Of a stretch of DNA of 64,000 nt, positions 32,901-43,264 are shown in pieces. The notes under the pieces were generated by a model, which was not told the origin of the DNA, did not search any database, and worked only from the letters and a program-made list of their open reading frames with translations. The DNA comes from Ceratotherium simum simum (lineage: Eukaryota > Chordata > Mammalia > Perissodactyla > Rhinocerotidae): positions 23,013,191 to 23,077,190 of the forward strand of contig NW_004454178.1 of the NCBI RefSeq assembly GCF_000283155.1. Reading direction: 5' to 3'. A program made the position numbers and the translations under genes. Position 1 is the stretch's first letter. Every line of letters starts with the position of its first letter.

Positions 32901-33455
32901 ACCATCGTACTCCTTTTCAGGAGGATTTTCATGGGGCTTCAAATCAAGAAGCCATTTCTCCCCACTCCCAAGGATGGTGTGAAACTCAAGCCACTACACA
33001 AAGCCTCCCTCAGGATTTTCCCAGGGCTATCAGGAAAGGGTCAATTGCAAATTCTATGGACATTATAAGACAAGAGTGGACAGTGTTCCTTTTTGACACC
33101 ACATAGAGAATTCCTACTTGAAAATCAAACTTAGACAGAGAAAAACAGGACAAAGACAGGAAGAGCCAGAGCCAACGCCCCGATTACGTTATTTGAACCC
33201 CTGGATCCAGCTGTTCCTGAAATCAACACCACACCTTTGGCTTCTTAGTTAAATGAGCCAGCAAATTTCCTTTTTTGCATTGTGCTGGATTGAGCTGAAT
33301 TTCTTTCACTAGTAACCAAAGAGTTCTGATGTATATTGATTGCCCCTGCAATACCATTTCTGAATAATGTATCCTAAGTACATAATTAATTAAGAAAAGA
33401 CTTTATTATATTTAGGTGATAAATGGCTTCTTACCCAAGATTCTGAAAGACCAAA
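32901..33455. other. Unassigned sequence
   Basis: No element recognised. The last 100 bases are AT-rich and may be diverged L1. Confidence 0.3.
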
Positions 33456-33787
33456 TCATAAAGGGAAAAATGAATAGTTTAAGAAAGGCAAAGATTTCAA
33501 TTCAAATTTAAAGTTAACAGGCAGATGACTGACTGGAAAATAATACTTCCATATGTAATCAAAAAAATTAAAATCTAGAATATATAGGGAAAAAAGAGAA
33601 GATGAAAAAAAGCTGTGAATAGCTTATTGAAAGATGGAAAAAAACAAGTAGCTAATAAATAAATAATGAAATAGTCTCACTAATAATCATAAATTCAATC
33701 AACAAAAATTGTCAGTTTGCACCTATCAGATTGGCCCAAACTTAAAATGAGAGCATATTGATGGAAGTGAGGAATAGGAATTGTCAC

Positions 33788-34290
33788 TGACTAATTGCCC
33801 CAAGTAACTCAAGGGAGGTTTTAGAAGCATTTCCAAATGTTTCTCCAAGCTGTTTTTTAAAGTCATGTCAAAAGATGAAATCACCAACCACCCTTATCTA
33901 GTCCAAACCCGACCGCAAGAGCTGTGCCTGCCCAGACAGGCTGAGAAGTGCCCAAGAGATGACCTTTGCCTCATTTTAATGCCAAGATCTCTGCCGCAGG
34001 AGGAGCTTAGGCCTTATTACCATAACATGTGATGTAGGTGAAAGCTTGTTTTCCAGCTGAGCCTGCACAAGCAAATACCCACCTCCCCCTTTTGAATATT
34101 CATTGCCCATCCGAAATAAAAGGCCCCTGCCGTCCCATGCTTGAGGAGTCACAGCTTTGGAAATAATTCCCCATGGTCTCCTTATTTGCTGCAAATAAAT
34201 TTTACTTTTTGTGACAACTACTTCTGGTGAAGGCTCTGATTTCAACTTACCAAGAAATAGACCCACTTTGGTTCAGTAACAGAATCCTCA
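33788..34290 (+). mobile_element. Solo ERV LTR inside L1
   Basis: 503 bases starting TGACTAATTGCCCC and ending GAATCCTCA, the TG...CA ends of a retroviral LTR, flanked by the imperfect 5-base target repeat GTCAC (33783-33787) and TGCAC (34291-34295). It contains CCGAAATAAAAGGCCCCTG (TATA-like) and, downstream, TGCAAATAAATTTTACTTTT (AATAAA poly(A) signal). No viral genes are attached. Family name uncertain, ERV1-like by layout. Confidence 0.65.
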
Positions 34291-35079
34291 TGCACTGTTA
34301 GTAGGAGTATAAGCTAGCAAAGCTATTTGGGAGAGTAAGTTGAAAATATTTAGTGAAAATTACTCTCACTTATTAATATTACCCCAGAAATCCACTCCTG
34401 GATATATACCTGAGAGAAACTTGCACATTGAACCACTGACAGATGTACATGAAGATGTTCCTCACAGTGTTGTTTATGACAGCATAGAGTTGGGAATAAT
34501 CTAAAAGTCCAGCACCAGGGATGAAAAGATAAATAACATTAGTGCATGAACACAACTGAATACCTCCAGACATGAAAAAGGAGGAACGGGAGCTACATAC
34601 ATCAACGAGAGGAAAGCTCAATCCATAAGGCTGAACGAAAATTAAGAAATGCAATTTTAAAGACATATGAGATAATAGATGTGTTTTACCAAATCATGTA
34701 TATGTGTAAATAAAGGTCTAGAAAATAGATCGGAAGGACACACATAAATTACTCAGAAGTAGGATCTATGAGGGAGAAATGGAATGTGACTTGGGATGGG
34801 GTGAAGAAGAAAATAAAATAAAATAATACAAAAAATTGTAATGGATTGATAAGATAGAGTGCCCTGAACTGGAGATAATATGCAATCCAATTCTGTGCAC
34901 CTGGGGTAACAAAACAAAAAAAATGAACATACACAGCTATTGTTACAGGAATAGTTGTGAAAGACTAGAAGCTATTTAGCTGTTCAAGAATTGAGACCAA
35001 TCAAATAAATTATGGTACATCCATATGATGAAATAATATGCAGCCATTAAAAGTTACACTGCAGTGTGATATTGTGATT

Positions 35080-35859
35080 TATAATAAGAGATATATGTTT
35101 GGTCTTCATCCCATTCCTGGCACAAAGCACCTAAAACCCTTAGAATTTCCTGTAAGGAAAGCAATAAAATTTCTTTTACTATGTTAATGATGTGACCTTT
35201 GGACCGCACCTACCGGTGGGGGCTGGTTACCAGGGGAGCCAACCACGCAAGTGATTAGAGGGTTGGAACTTTCAGTCCCATCCATCTGACCTCCTGGAAG
35301 GACAAAGGGGCTTGAGATTGAGTTCAATCAACAATAGCCAATGATTTCATCAGTCATGCCTATGTGATAAATCTTCCACAAAAACCCAAAAAGATAGGGT
35401 TCACAGAGCTTCTGGGTTGGTGAACTCGTGGAGATTCGGGCAGAGTGGCTCTCTCAGAGAGCATGGAAGCTCCAAGCCCCTTCCCACATATCTTGCTCTC
35501 TGCATCTCTTCCATCCAGTTGTTCCTTTTATAATAAACTGGTAATCCAGCAAGTAAAATGTTTCTCCTAGTTCTATGATATTCAGCTCCAGCAAATTAAT
35601 TGAACCCAAGGAGGGGGTCATTGGAACCTCCAATCTATAGCCAATTGGTCGGAAGCACAGGTGACAGCCTGGACTTGTAATTGGTGTCTGAAGTGGGCAG
35701 AGGTGGTCTTGTGGGACTGAGCCCTCAACCTGTGAAATCTAATGTTATCTCCAGGTAGAAAGTGTCAGAATTGAGTTAAATTGTAGGACACCCAGCTGGT
35801 GTCTGAGAATTGCTTGAATTTGTGGGGAAAAAAATCCATACATTGGAATTGAAATCAGA
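35080..35859 (+). mobile_element. Repeat insertion in L1, probable LTR, family unnamed
   Basis: About 780 bases of a sequence common in mammalian genomes: GTGACCTTTGGACCGCACC, GGTTGGAACTTTCAGTCCC, GCCAATGATTTCATCAGTC, GCTTCTGGGTTGGTGAACTC, TTTTATAATAAACTGGTAAT and TTAAATTGTAGGACACCC. It carries a CATAAA/AATAAA-type signal. The flanks GTGATATTGTG (before) and GTCATAGTTGCAG (after) both match the same L1 position, so they may be a 9-12-base target repeat, longer than a typical LTR duplication. Confidence 0.55.
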
Positions 35860-36120
35860 GTCATAGTTGCAGAATTAATAGACATGGAAGGTTATTCAGA
35901 ATGTATTGATAAGCAAAAAAGCAGATTATAAAAGAGTATATATGATTGATTCACACATAACAGAAAACATTCTGAAAGGATGTACAACCAATCCTGAAAT
36001 GTGGTCACCTTTGGAATTACCAGTATTTTTCTCACTTTTTCTCCTGGTTCATCTATATCTTCTGATAGTGCAGCAATGAACATATATTACTTGTATAATA
36101 AAGAAATGCAAAATTTTTAA

Positions 36121-36738
36121 ATCGAGCTTTTATTTAGTAAGAAATTCTGGCTCACATGTCAACACGCAACCATGAGTCCTCTGTAGTCCTTTAACATATA
36201 TAGCGGTTGAAAGTGTTGAACTATTCTCGTGTCATTATAGCATGTCCACTCCTGGATGTGTTGATTTCTGGAGGAAATAAAGATCAGCACCTTGAGAGAG
36301 AGCATAAGTGACCTGCAGGTGTTTCCCTCGATGAAGGAAAAGCCTAAATATAGAAAATTCAACTGTGAGAATGAACTCATACCATTCCGTGCTCTGAACA
36401 TAAGCAGGTTTTTTCAAGTACGTTGTGTGCGGAGTGGAGCTGTATTGTGGATGTCAGGATATAAGGTAGTGCTCCCCTCTGTACTCAGCTCCCGCTCTGT
36501 TTCTGGGTCATTTGGCACCATATGCCACACCATCCTGTTGGAAGGGGCCCAGGGGAAAGACCACAGTGGTTAAGGGCACAAAAGCTGGCCTTTGCCAAGA
36601 ACAACACTCAACGCCGCTCGGACCTTACAAGGTGGGACTCGATCCAAGGAGGCAGGCTCTCTCCCCTAGTAGAGAACACAACTGAGAAAAGCACAACTTG
36701 CCCAAGACCCACGAAGACGTTCCTGGAACTTAAACAAG
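36121..36738. other. Unassigned sequence
   Basis: No recognised element. A 93-codon plus frame at 36,292 and an 86-codon frame at 36,522 carry no family signature. Confidence 0.35.
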
Positions 36739-37190
36739 TAACTTCCAAAGTTAGAAGGGACTCAAATATGATGGAGAAATAGTAACTTTCCCAGATAAAC
36801 AAAAGCTAAGGGAGGTCATGGCCATGAGACCCCCACTACAAGAAATACTCAAGAAGGCCCTCAGGCCTGAAAAAAAGAAAAGAAACGGAATACAAAGCTT
36901 AGAGCAAGGAGGAAAATAGGTAGACAAAATCAGAAAAATAGTAGATCTTTACCAGAATAGGTTAGCAACCACTTAAATACCAAAATCAAAGATCAAAGGA
37001 AGGAATTCACCAAAAATAAATATAACCTCATCACTGTAAACACACACCCACAACACAAAATAGAATAAGGTATAAGAAGAACGACTTAGAAGGGGAAGAG
37101 GAAAGTGATTGAATTGACTTAATATAAGGAAATAAGAGGCCATCAGATAACGGACTATCTCATACACAAGATTTTTTATACAAAGTCAGA
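36739..37190 (+). mobile_element. L1/HAL1 ORF1 C-terminal remnant, sense
   Basis: Translating from about 36,785 gives a Phe-Pro-Asp-Lys-Gln-Lys-Leu-Arg-Glu run followed by Arg-Pro-Pro-Leu-Gln-Glu-Ile-Leu-Lys, the conserved end of L1 ORF1 (an RNA-binding chaperone in intact elements). The A-rich sequence after it resembles the L1 inter-ORF/HAL1 region. It is a short fossil with stops and no function. Confidence 0.65.
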
Positions 37191-38260
37191 AGGGACATTA
37201 TTTCAAATGTGTATCCTACTTGCAACTGAAAATCGAATTATGACCAAGAACATAATCTCCAACGTGACTTTGAAATGCTTCCTTATATATTCATTACCTT
37301 TCTGCAGGTGTCAATGTCTATAGGGGAAAAAATTTTGTAATTGTCAAAAAAGTTTTAAGTTCAGCCCTAAATATTCCCCCATCACTTAATTAAGAAGAAT
37401 TCTCATTTTCCATTGCAAGAAGAGCTGTTCTAAACTTGCATTAAACCCGGTTGGCTAAGTTAGGCAGAATTTGAAGCTCCTAGATTTACCTATAGAGAAA
37501 GAATAGAAACTAATTTGGGGAGGGGAGGAGAGAGAGAATAAGAGTGAATCCTGGTAGTGGAAACACCCCAGGCAAACAAAAGCAAAGTGTGGTGTGGGAT
37601 AGAAGGAGGAGCTTGGTGTCTACTGGATGTCTACTTTGGCTAAAAACAGAGGCCCTGAAAATATCTTAGCTAGTTTTATAACAGGTTCACTGCTAAGAAG
37701 GTAGTCAAGGGTACGAGAAGAACTGACTCTGCTATTAACAGGCTGAGCAACAAGGAAGAGCTAATGAGTGATGTAGAAATGACAGAATTTGAGAGAAGGG
37801 CCCTCTTGTCATCACAATCAAGAAGGGGACTGTGTGCAAAGCCAGTTCCATGGCTAACCTCAGCTAAGGAACTGTGGCTAGGACACAAGTCCCCAAAGAG
37901 GAGTATATCCCTACAAATGAGTAAGGGGCTTCAGATATTTTTAATGTTGACTAGGACAAAGTGAAGCACTGTAGGAAACCATACTTTATGTTGACATTGG
38001 TCAATTAGTCAACATTCTGTGGGTATAATTTTTCAACAGCTACCCATGATTGTATGAACTATAATCCAGGACACATTGTGAGCTCTTCACCCAATGATAT
38101 CATGAAGATTTTAGGAACCTCCCAGGGATGTCCATGCGATTCAATGTTTCACTCATCTGCTCCTCCAATCTCCCTATCAGAAAAGGCTTATTGTGTGAAC
38201 AGCAAGACCTATTTGAGGTGACCAGTTGCTCGTTCCTGGTGACTGCCCACAAAGAACTCT
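37191..38260. other. Unassigned sequence
   Basis: About 1.07 kb without a named repeat. A short near-palindrome, TTGACATTGGTCAATTAGTC, occurs near 37,991, and the segment 37,985-38,100 might be an old unnamed repeat. Confidence 0.3.
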
Positions 38261-38274
38261 TTAATAATGTGATC

Positions 38275-38520
38275 ATTTGTGTGTGCGTGTGTGTGAGGAA
38301 GATCAGCCCTGAGCTAACATCCATGCCAATCCTCCTCTTTTTTTTTGGCTAAGGAAGACTGGCCCTGGGTTAACATCTGTGCCCATCTTCCTCCACTTTA
38401 TGTGGGACACCACCACAGCATGGCTTGACAAGCGGTGCCTTGGTGCGCGCCCGGGATCCGAACCCGGGCTGCCAGCAGCAGAGAGCGCGCACTTAACTGC
38501 TACACCACGGGGCCGGCCCC
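38275..38520 (-). mobile_element. ERE SINE, dimeric tail, reverse
   Basis: Reverse copy with two GAGGAAG-type modules (GTGAGGAAGATCAGCCCTGA and AAGGAAGACTGGCCCTGGG), reverse B box GGATCCGAACCCGGGCTGC and the end CACGGGGCCGGCCCC. The perfect 13-base duplication TAATAATGTGATC lies at 38262-38274 and 38521-38533. Where the poly(T) should be there is ATTTGTGTGTGCGTGTGTGT, so the tail has changed into a TG repeat. Confidence 0.96.
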
Positions 38521-38533
38521 TAATAATGTGATC

Positions 38534-38738
38534 TTAAATTTTTCAGCAAACATTTTAAATGTTCTATAATCATATAGTCCTCCTCTTTGTATTTCAATTT
38601 TTTTTTATTTGGTACCCTCTTTAGTCTTCAGGGACACACTTCACTTTCATCATCACTGCCATTGTTTGTTGGAGCAGTTCACCACTGCCAGTTTTTTCAA
38701 TACTCCATCATGCAACACAACTTAATTCTGTATAACTG
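38534..38738. other. Unassigned sequence
   Basis: No element recognised in about 200 bases. Confidence 0.3.
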
Positions 38739-38850
38739 ACACAAACATTTTATTGAGGGCCAACTATGTGTCTGGTGCTTATCTAGAACCCTAAGATACA
38801 GGAATGTATAGAGTGGGGGACCCTGTTCTCAGTAAGCTTATAGGAGAGAG
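38739..38850 (-). repeat. L2 3'-end fragment, reverse
   Basis: ATTTTATTGAGGGCCAACTA, TGTCTGGTGCTTATCTAG and AAGATACAGGAATGTATAGA fit the reverse L2 end. Confidence 0.5.
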
Positions 38851-38937
38851 AAATTCTCCATATACTTGGGTGGGCTATTGTCAGAGACATGACTTTCTGA
38901 ACCCCCATGAGAGCTGGCTTCCAGTGGACACATCTTG

Positions 38938-39516
38938 TGGTAGACAGACTGTAAGATGGCCCCCACGACCTTAGCCTCCTGGTGTTGGCCCCTTCATGTA
39001 GTTTCTTCTGCTTGAGTGTGGGCAGGACCTGCGACTTGCTTCTAACCAACAGAATATGGCAAAAGTGATGGGCTGTCACTCCATGATTACTCTACGTTGT
39101 ATAAGACTCCATCTAAGCAGACCAGAGCTAGAGACTCTCACTGGGGGTTGAGGAAGTAAGTGGCCACACTAGGAAAGACCACATTGCAGGGAACTTCAAG
39201 TGGCTTCTAGGAGCTGAGCACAGCCTCTAGATGACAGTCAGCAAAAAGCCAAGGCCCTCAGTCCTACAACCACAAGAAAGTGAATTCTGCCAGCAGTCTG
39301 AATGAGCTTGGAAGTGGATTCTTCACCAGTCAAGCCTTCAGATGAGAACACAGCCCAGCTGATATCTTGATTGCAGCCTTGTGAAAACCTAAGCAGAGGA
39401 CCCCATTAAGTCATGCCAGGATTCCTGATCCACAGAACCTGTGAGATAATAAATGTGGGTTGATTTAAGCCACTGAGTTTGTGATGATTTATTAGGCAGC
39501 AACAGATAACTAATAC
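38938..39516 (+). mobile_element. MLT1 LTR (E-H-like), nearly complete
   Basis: GGGCAGGACCTGCGACTTGC, TAACCAACAGAATATGGC, ATAAGACTCCATCTAAGCAG, CCTTGATTGCAG-like TTGATTGCAGCCTTGTGA, GAACCTGTGAGATAATAAAT and CAACAGATAACTAATACA follow the order of an older, longer MLT1 subfamily. Length is about 580 bases. Confidence 0.9.
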
Positions 39517-40419
39517 ACACTCCTGGCCAACATGAGGTGGTGACAGCTGGAGTCTAATGAAGTTATTGTCCTTCTGTTGGAAAATCAGGAATAGAAAAGT
39601 CCTGGTAAAAGACCATCTTAGTCTATACACACAAACACACACACACACACAAATATACATACAAAACCACTGTAAATTTTTCTCTTTTTCATGGTAGGAA
39701 GGTAACAATACTTAACCATAGATCTAGTGCTATGGCATTTTCTCTAGGCTGCTTATGGAAATGGGACAGAAAATTCCATATGCTCAAGTAAAATAAATTG
39801 ACTCCTTGAAACACAGTGTCTTAATCACGAGCCAGAAGATCTACATTGACCCTAAACATGAGATTTTACATTTACCTCTCTTAAGTTTTGTTAGTTTTAC
39901 CAACCGTTCTAGCTTATTGGCTTAATTTTGAATCCTTACTCTTTCAACCAACCTATCCTTCTCAGACATGTGTCGTCAACAGTGTCCAACTATGAGTCTT
40001 AAAATAAGCTCTATGAGTACGAGACGGATGAACATGACTTAGCAGCAGTTCGTGTTGGAGAAGTTGACCACGAGTTCAAGAACAGAGCTGCCATGTATCC
40101 AAATATCATCTTGGGCAGTAACGATTGGAGTACTGTGTCCACATCAAGGCATGTAACAGTGTTTGGTGTGGTCAGACCACACCCATCCCATTGGGCCAGT
40201 TCTGGGAAAGACGTTTGAGAGGAGATATTGAAAGAGACCAGGTGTGTTTGTTAGGGGAAAGTACGTTGTGATGGGTGAAGGCTCATTCCAACAGAAAATG
40301 ATTGTAGGAAATTATCAGAAACCAGGAAAGGACAGAATAACTCTTTAATACTTGAAGGGTTGTTCTCAAAGCCAGGATTCTTGTCAATGGAAGGAAGTTG
40401 CCCATCCAGGCGTGCTCCT
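39517..40419. other. Unassigned sequence with a short (CA)n
   Basis: No named repeat except an ACACACACACACACACA tract at 39,628-39,650. Confidence 0.4.
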
Positions 40420-40444
40420 CCCCCCCCCCCCCCCCCCCCCCCCC
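40420..40444. repeat. Poly(C) run of 25
   Basis: Twenty-five consecutive C bases, preceded by GTGCTCCT and followed by ACTGCACTAG. Runs of C this long are rare in mammalian DNA and hard to sequence, so the length may be inexact. Confidence 0.85.
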
Positions 40445-40795
40445 ACTGCACTAGTCCCTTTCTTTGCCTGGAATGCTCTGCCCCGGGAGGGCAAACAACT
40501 CCCTCCTTGACCTCCTTTGCCTCTCTGATCAAATGTCATCTTTCACTGAAGCCTTTCCTGACCACCCCAAACCTCGCACCCTTCCAACAAGGCACCCTCT
40601 TCTATACCTGACATGCCAGCATTTTACTCGCATGTTTTTTTTCTGTCTGTCTCTCCATATAGGGTGCTAGTTCCAGGAGGGCAAGGATTCTACATTCTCT
40701 GATGTTTTCCTGGTGCCTCCATTGGTGTGTTGAGTGCACGTGGTCTGCACTCAAGAAATATTTATTGAATTATTAGGTTAATTAATGGATTATTC
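40445..40795 (+). repeat. L2 LINE 3' end, sense, well preserved
   Basis: TTTGCCTGGAATGCTCTGCC, GATCAAATGTCATCTTTCAC, GAAGCCTTTCCTGACCACCC, GTTCCAGGAGGGCAAGGATT and CAAGAAATATTTATTGAATT follow the full order of the L2 3' UTR. The poly(C) run sits at its 5' edge. Confidence 0.85.
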
Positions 40796-40914
40796 ACTAA
40801 TTATTATTCATATATTACTGTTATATTATTATAGTCATGTACTATTATTATAAATATTATTCATATCTCAATTATTCATATTATTCTACCCTTCAGTGGA
40901 GCCATTTGTCATCT

Positions 40915-41040
40915 CCTTTATTTCTAGACTATAGCTTCTTAAGGGCAGAGACTCTAAGGGGAAACATTTTGGATTCCCTAAGTACTTAGCACATTGATGA
41001 ATGAGTGAATGAATGAATGAAAGAATGAATGAGTGGATCA
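40915..41040 (+). repeat. L2 3' terminus, sense
   Basis: TTCTTAAGGGCAGAGACTCT followed by ATTCCCTAAGTACTTAGCAC and the terminal ATGAATGAGTGAATGAATGA repeat. A second L2 end just downstream of the first. Confidence 0.65.
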
Positions 41041-41845
41041 ACACCGGAACAAACCATCTGAGGCCCAAAAGGCAAATGACACAGAAGAAGAGGGGGAGTC
41101 AGTAGGAGGATTTTGAACAGAGGTTCGGAATTTTTTCTTGTAGCAAGAACTCAGGCTTACATTTATACTGCTCGTAATGGAGGAGGCCCAGTTTTGAAGT
41201 TTATTTTTACTCATTCAATACAATTCAGAGTTTTTCAAATTGAATGGGAATTCTTAAAGAAAAATTTTCCTAGAGTCAAAGTTTGCAAAACTCCAGGTTT
41301 AACCATGCTAAACAGACTTCCTTATGGCAAAATTTAATAGAAGGCTTTAAAATGCTAACATTCACTCTGAATGAATCATCAATATCCGTAAACCTTTTTC
41401 TCCAATTTTTTTTTTTTTTTTTACCACAGGTTGCTCTGCCCATGGAATTTCCAGGAACACCTTCCAGTGTTCCACAGAACAATGTTTAGGAGATGTTGTT
41501 TCAATTTACAGGTTAGAAATTAACACTGACACCTCTTTTCCTTGGGGCCTCGTTAATTGGAAAACTCTATGTTAACTTTTCTGTTTGCAAAAGAAGCGAC
41601 GTATAAAAGTCAGGAAAAGACAATAAGACCCAGAAGAGCTGGGCATGAGTTCTGAGTCTGCTAGGCGGTTGGGAAGGATCCAACATTATTCTTAAATAAT
41701 AATAGTCGTAAAACTTTTTAAAAATCTGTAGGTTTCAAGGTAAGGAAAAAATGAAGAAAGTAAAGAAAGTCTGACCCTCAGGAACAAACAGGCAGGAGGG
41801 AGAAGAAACCTGCCTCTGAGGGTAGAGCACGTCTCATGTGTTGGG
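41041..41845. other. Unassigned sequence
   Basis: No recognised element. Contains a T run at 41,408-41,424. Confidence 0.35.
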
Positions 41846-41848
41846 GAA

Positions 41849-41923
41849 TCTCTGTCTCTCTCGCTCTCTCTTTCTCTCTTTCTCTCACTCTCTCTTCTCT
41901 CTCGCTCTCTCTCACTCTTTTTC
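41849..41923. repeat. (TC)n microsatellite, interrupted
   Basis: CTCTGTCTCTCTCGCTCTCT continues for about 75 bases with CG, TT and CA interruptions. The bases after it, TTTTTCAGGCTCAAG, resemble a splice acceptor by chance of the pyrimidine tract. Confidence 0.92.
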
Positions 41924-43264
41924 AGGCTCAAGCATCAGGTAAGGTGGAGAAGAAGCTTCACGCCTTCAGTGGACTGGAGCTGTGCCTCAGACCTGTTCAT
42001 GCCAATCCTCAGAGCTCCCCAAAATCACCTCCAATACCATGTGGCCCCCGTGGCATAGATGGCCAAGCCCTGAGTCATAAAATGATGACAGAAGGTCAAA
42101 AAGTGAAGGAAAACCTAGCTACAGGTCTTTTCCCTTCCAACTTGTCATTAAACAAAGCAGAAACTCAGGCTCAATGTCATTGGACATCTTTTCTAATTTC
42201 CATGAAGAAACTTTGTTTGCAGAAAGCTGTTCACTTCCGGCACGTCACGCGATGCTGGCACCACCACCCTGCTTCTTCCCTGAGTGGTTTGAAATATCAA
42301 AGTCTGTCGCCTCTATTCCTGTTGGGAAAGGGAGACTTGGCTGAGGTTTTCTGTCGAAAGCCTTAATCAAAATAGTACATTCAAGTTACATAAGCATATA
42401 TATATGGAGACAGAGAGAGATGTTAAAATTCGGGAAAAATGTAAACCCAAAAGCTTGCTGTATTTTTGTGGAAAGCCTAAAGCCCCTTGGTGGGGAGGCC
42501 TCATCATCAGCAGAGGTACAGCGGTGTGTTTGATGCAGAAGGCAGCCCCCTTGGCTGGGTCGCAGAGGTGGCCATTAAAAGCGGAAAAGGCAGACTGAAC
42601 CCAAACCATTAGACGTTAGCCATCAGCCCAAGAAGCTTGCTTCTGTAATTCTCCCTTCTCTCTCCTTTCCACATTTCTGACAATGTGTGTAGGTTGTTTT
42701 TGTACTTAAGAAGAAAAGAAAAGAAGCTGTATTAAAAACTAGGATGCACAAACATTTCTGTAGGAATAAAATAATATTCTAAAAATAATATGTTCAGTTA
42801 AATTATTTACATCCATCAGTTGCTTACTAAGCTATGGAAAATTGACCTAGTTATGGAAGTCAAAGGAAACACAATTATTGCTAGGATTTGATAGATTTCT
42901 CTTATGCATCCCTGGCTTTGGCTTCTGGGCTCATTTGTGGTGAGTTTTTGATGGCATGGAAAAGGCATAATGCAGAAGCCCCATGGATGTGATCGCTACC
43001 AAAGAATGGAACTTTCCCTGAGCCTCCATTTCCAGCTAGACCCCAAAGCCAAGAAGAGGTACCACCACCTGCACAGCCAGTCGCATACTAGAGGACTCAG
43101 AAAAGGTGGCAGACTGGGCCTGCTGCCATCACCAATGCCACCACTGCCCTCCAGTCTGTGTAGGCAGAAGACTGAGAAACTGGGGTGACATCAAGGTCAT
43201 GAGTCATCAGACCTGTAGAGGCAGCAGGTCATGAAAAGGAGCCCCAAGAGTATCCCCATAGGGA
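41924..43264. other. Unassigned sequence
   Basis: About 1.3 kb without a named repeat. A 176-codon frame starts inside the TC repeat and runs to 42,366. It shows no recognisable protein family. Confidence 0.3.

Larger units (their letters stand above)
33456..36120 (+). mobile_element. L1M 3' region, sense, broken by two insertions
   Basis: L1 blocks at 33456-33787, 34291-35079 and about 35860-36120 read in order. The first has AGTAGCTAATAAATAAATAA and CACCTATCAGATTGGCCC. The second has CACTGTTAGTAGGAGTATAA, CCAGAAATCCACTCCTGG and AATTATGGTACATCCATATG. The third has TAGACATGGAAGGTTATTCA and CAATGAACATATATTACTTG. Each block resumes where the previous one stops. No coding capacity remains. Confidence 0.75.

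Noticed and set aside
41905..41940. Pyrimidine tract followed by CAG resembling a splice acceptor
   Set aside because: The tract is a simple repeat, and the following frame has no recognisable exon or matching donor.
41836..42366. 176-codon frame with a hydrophobic Ser/Leu start like a signal peptide
   Set aside because: The 'signal peptide' is the translation of the TC microsatellite. The rest matches no family I know.
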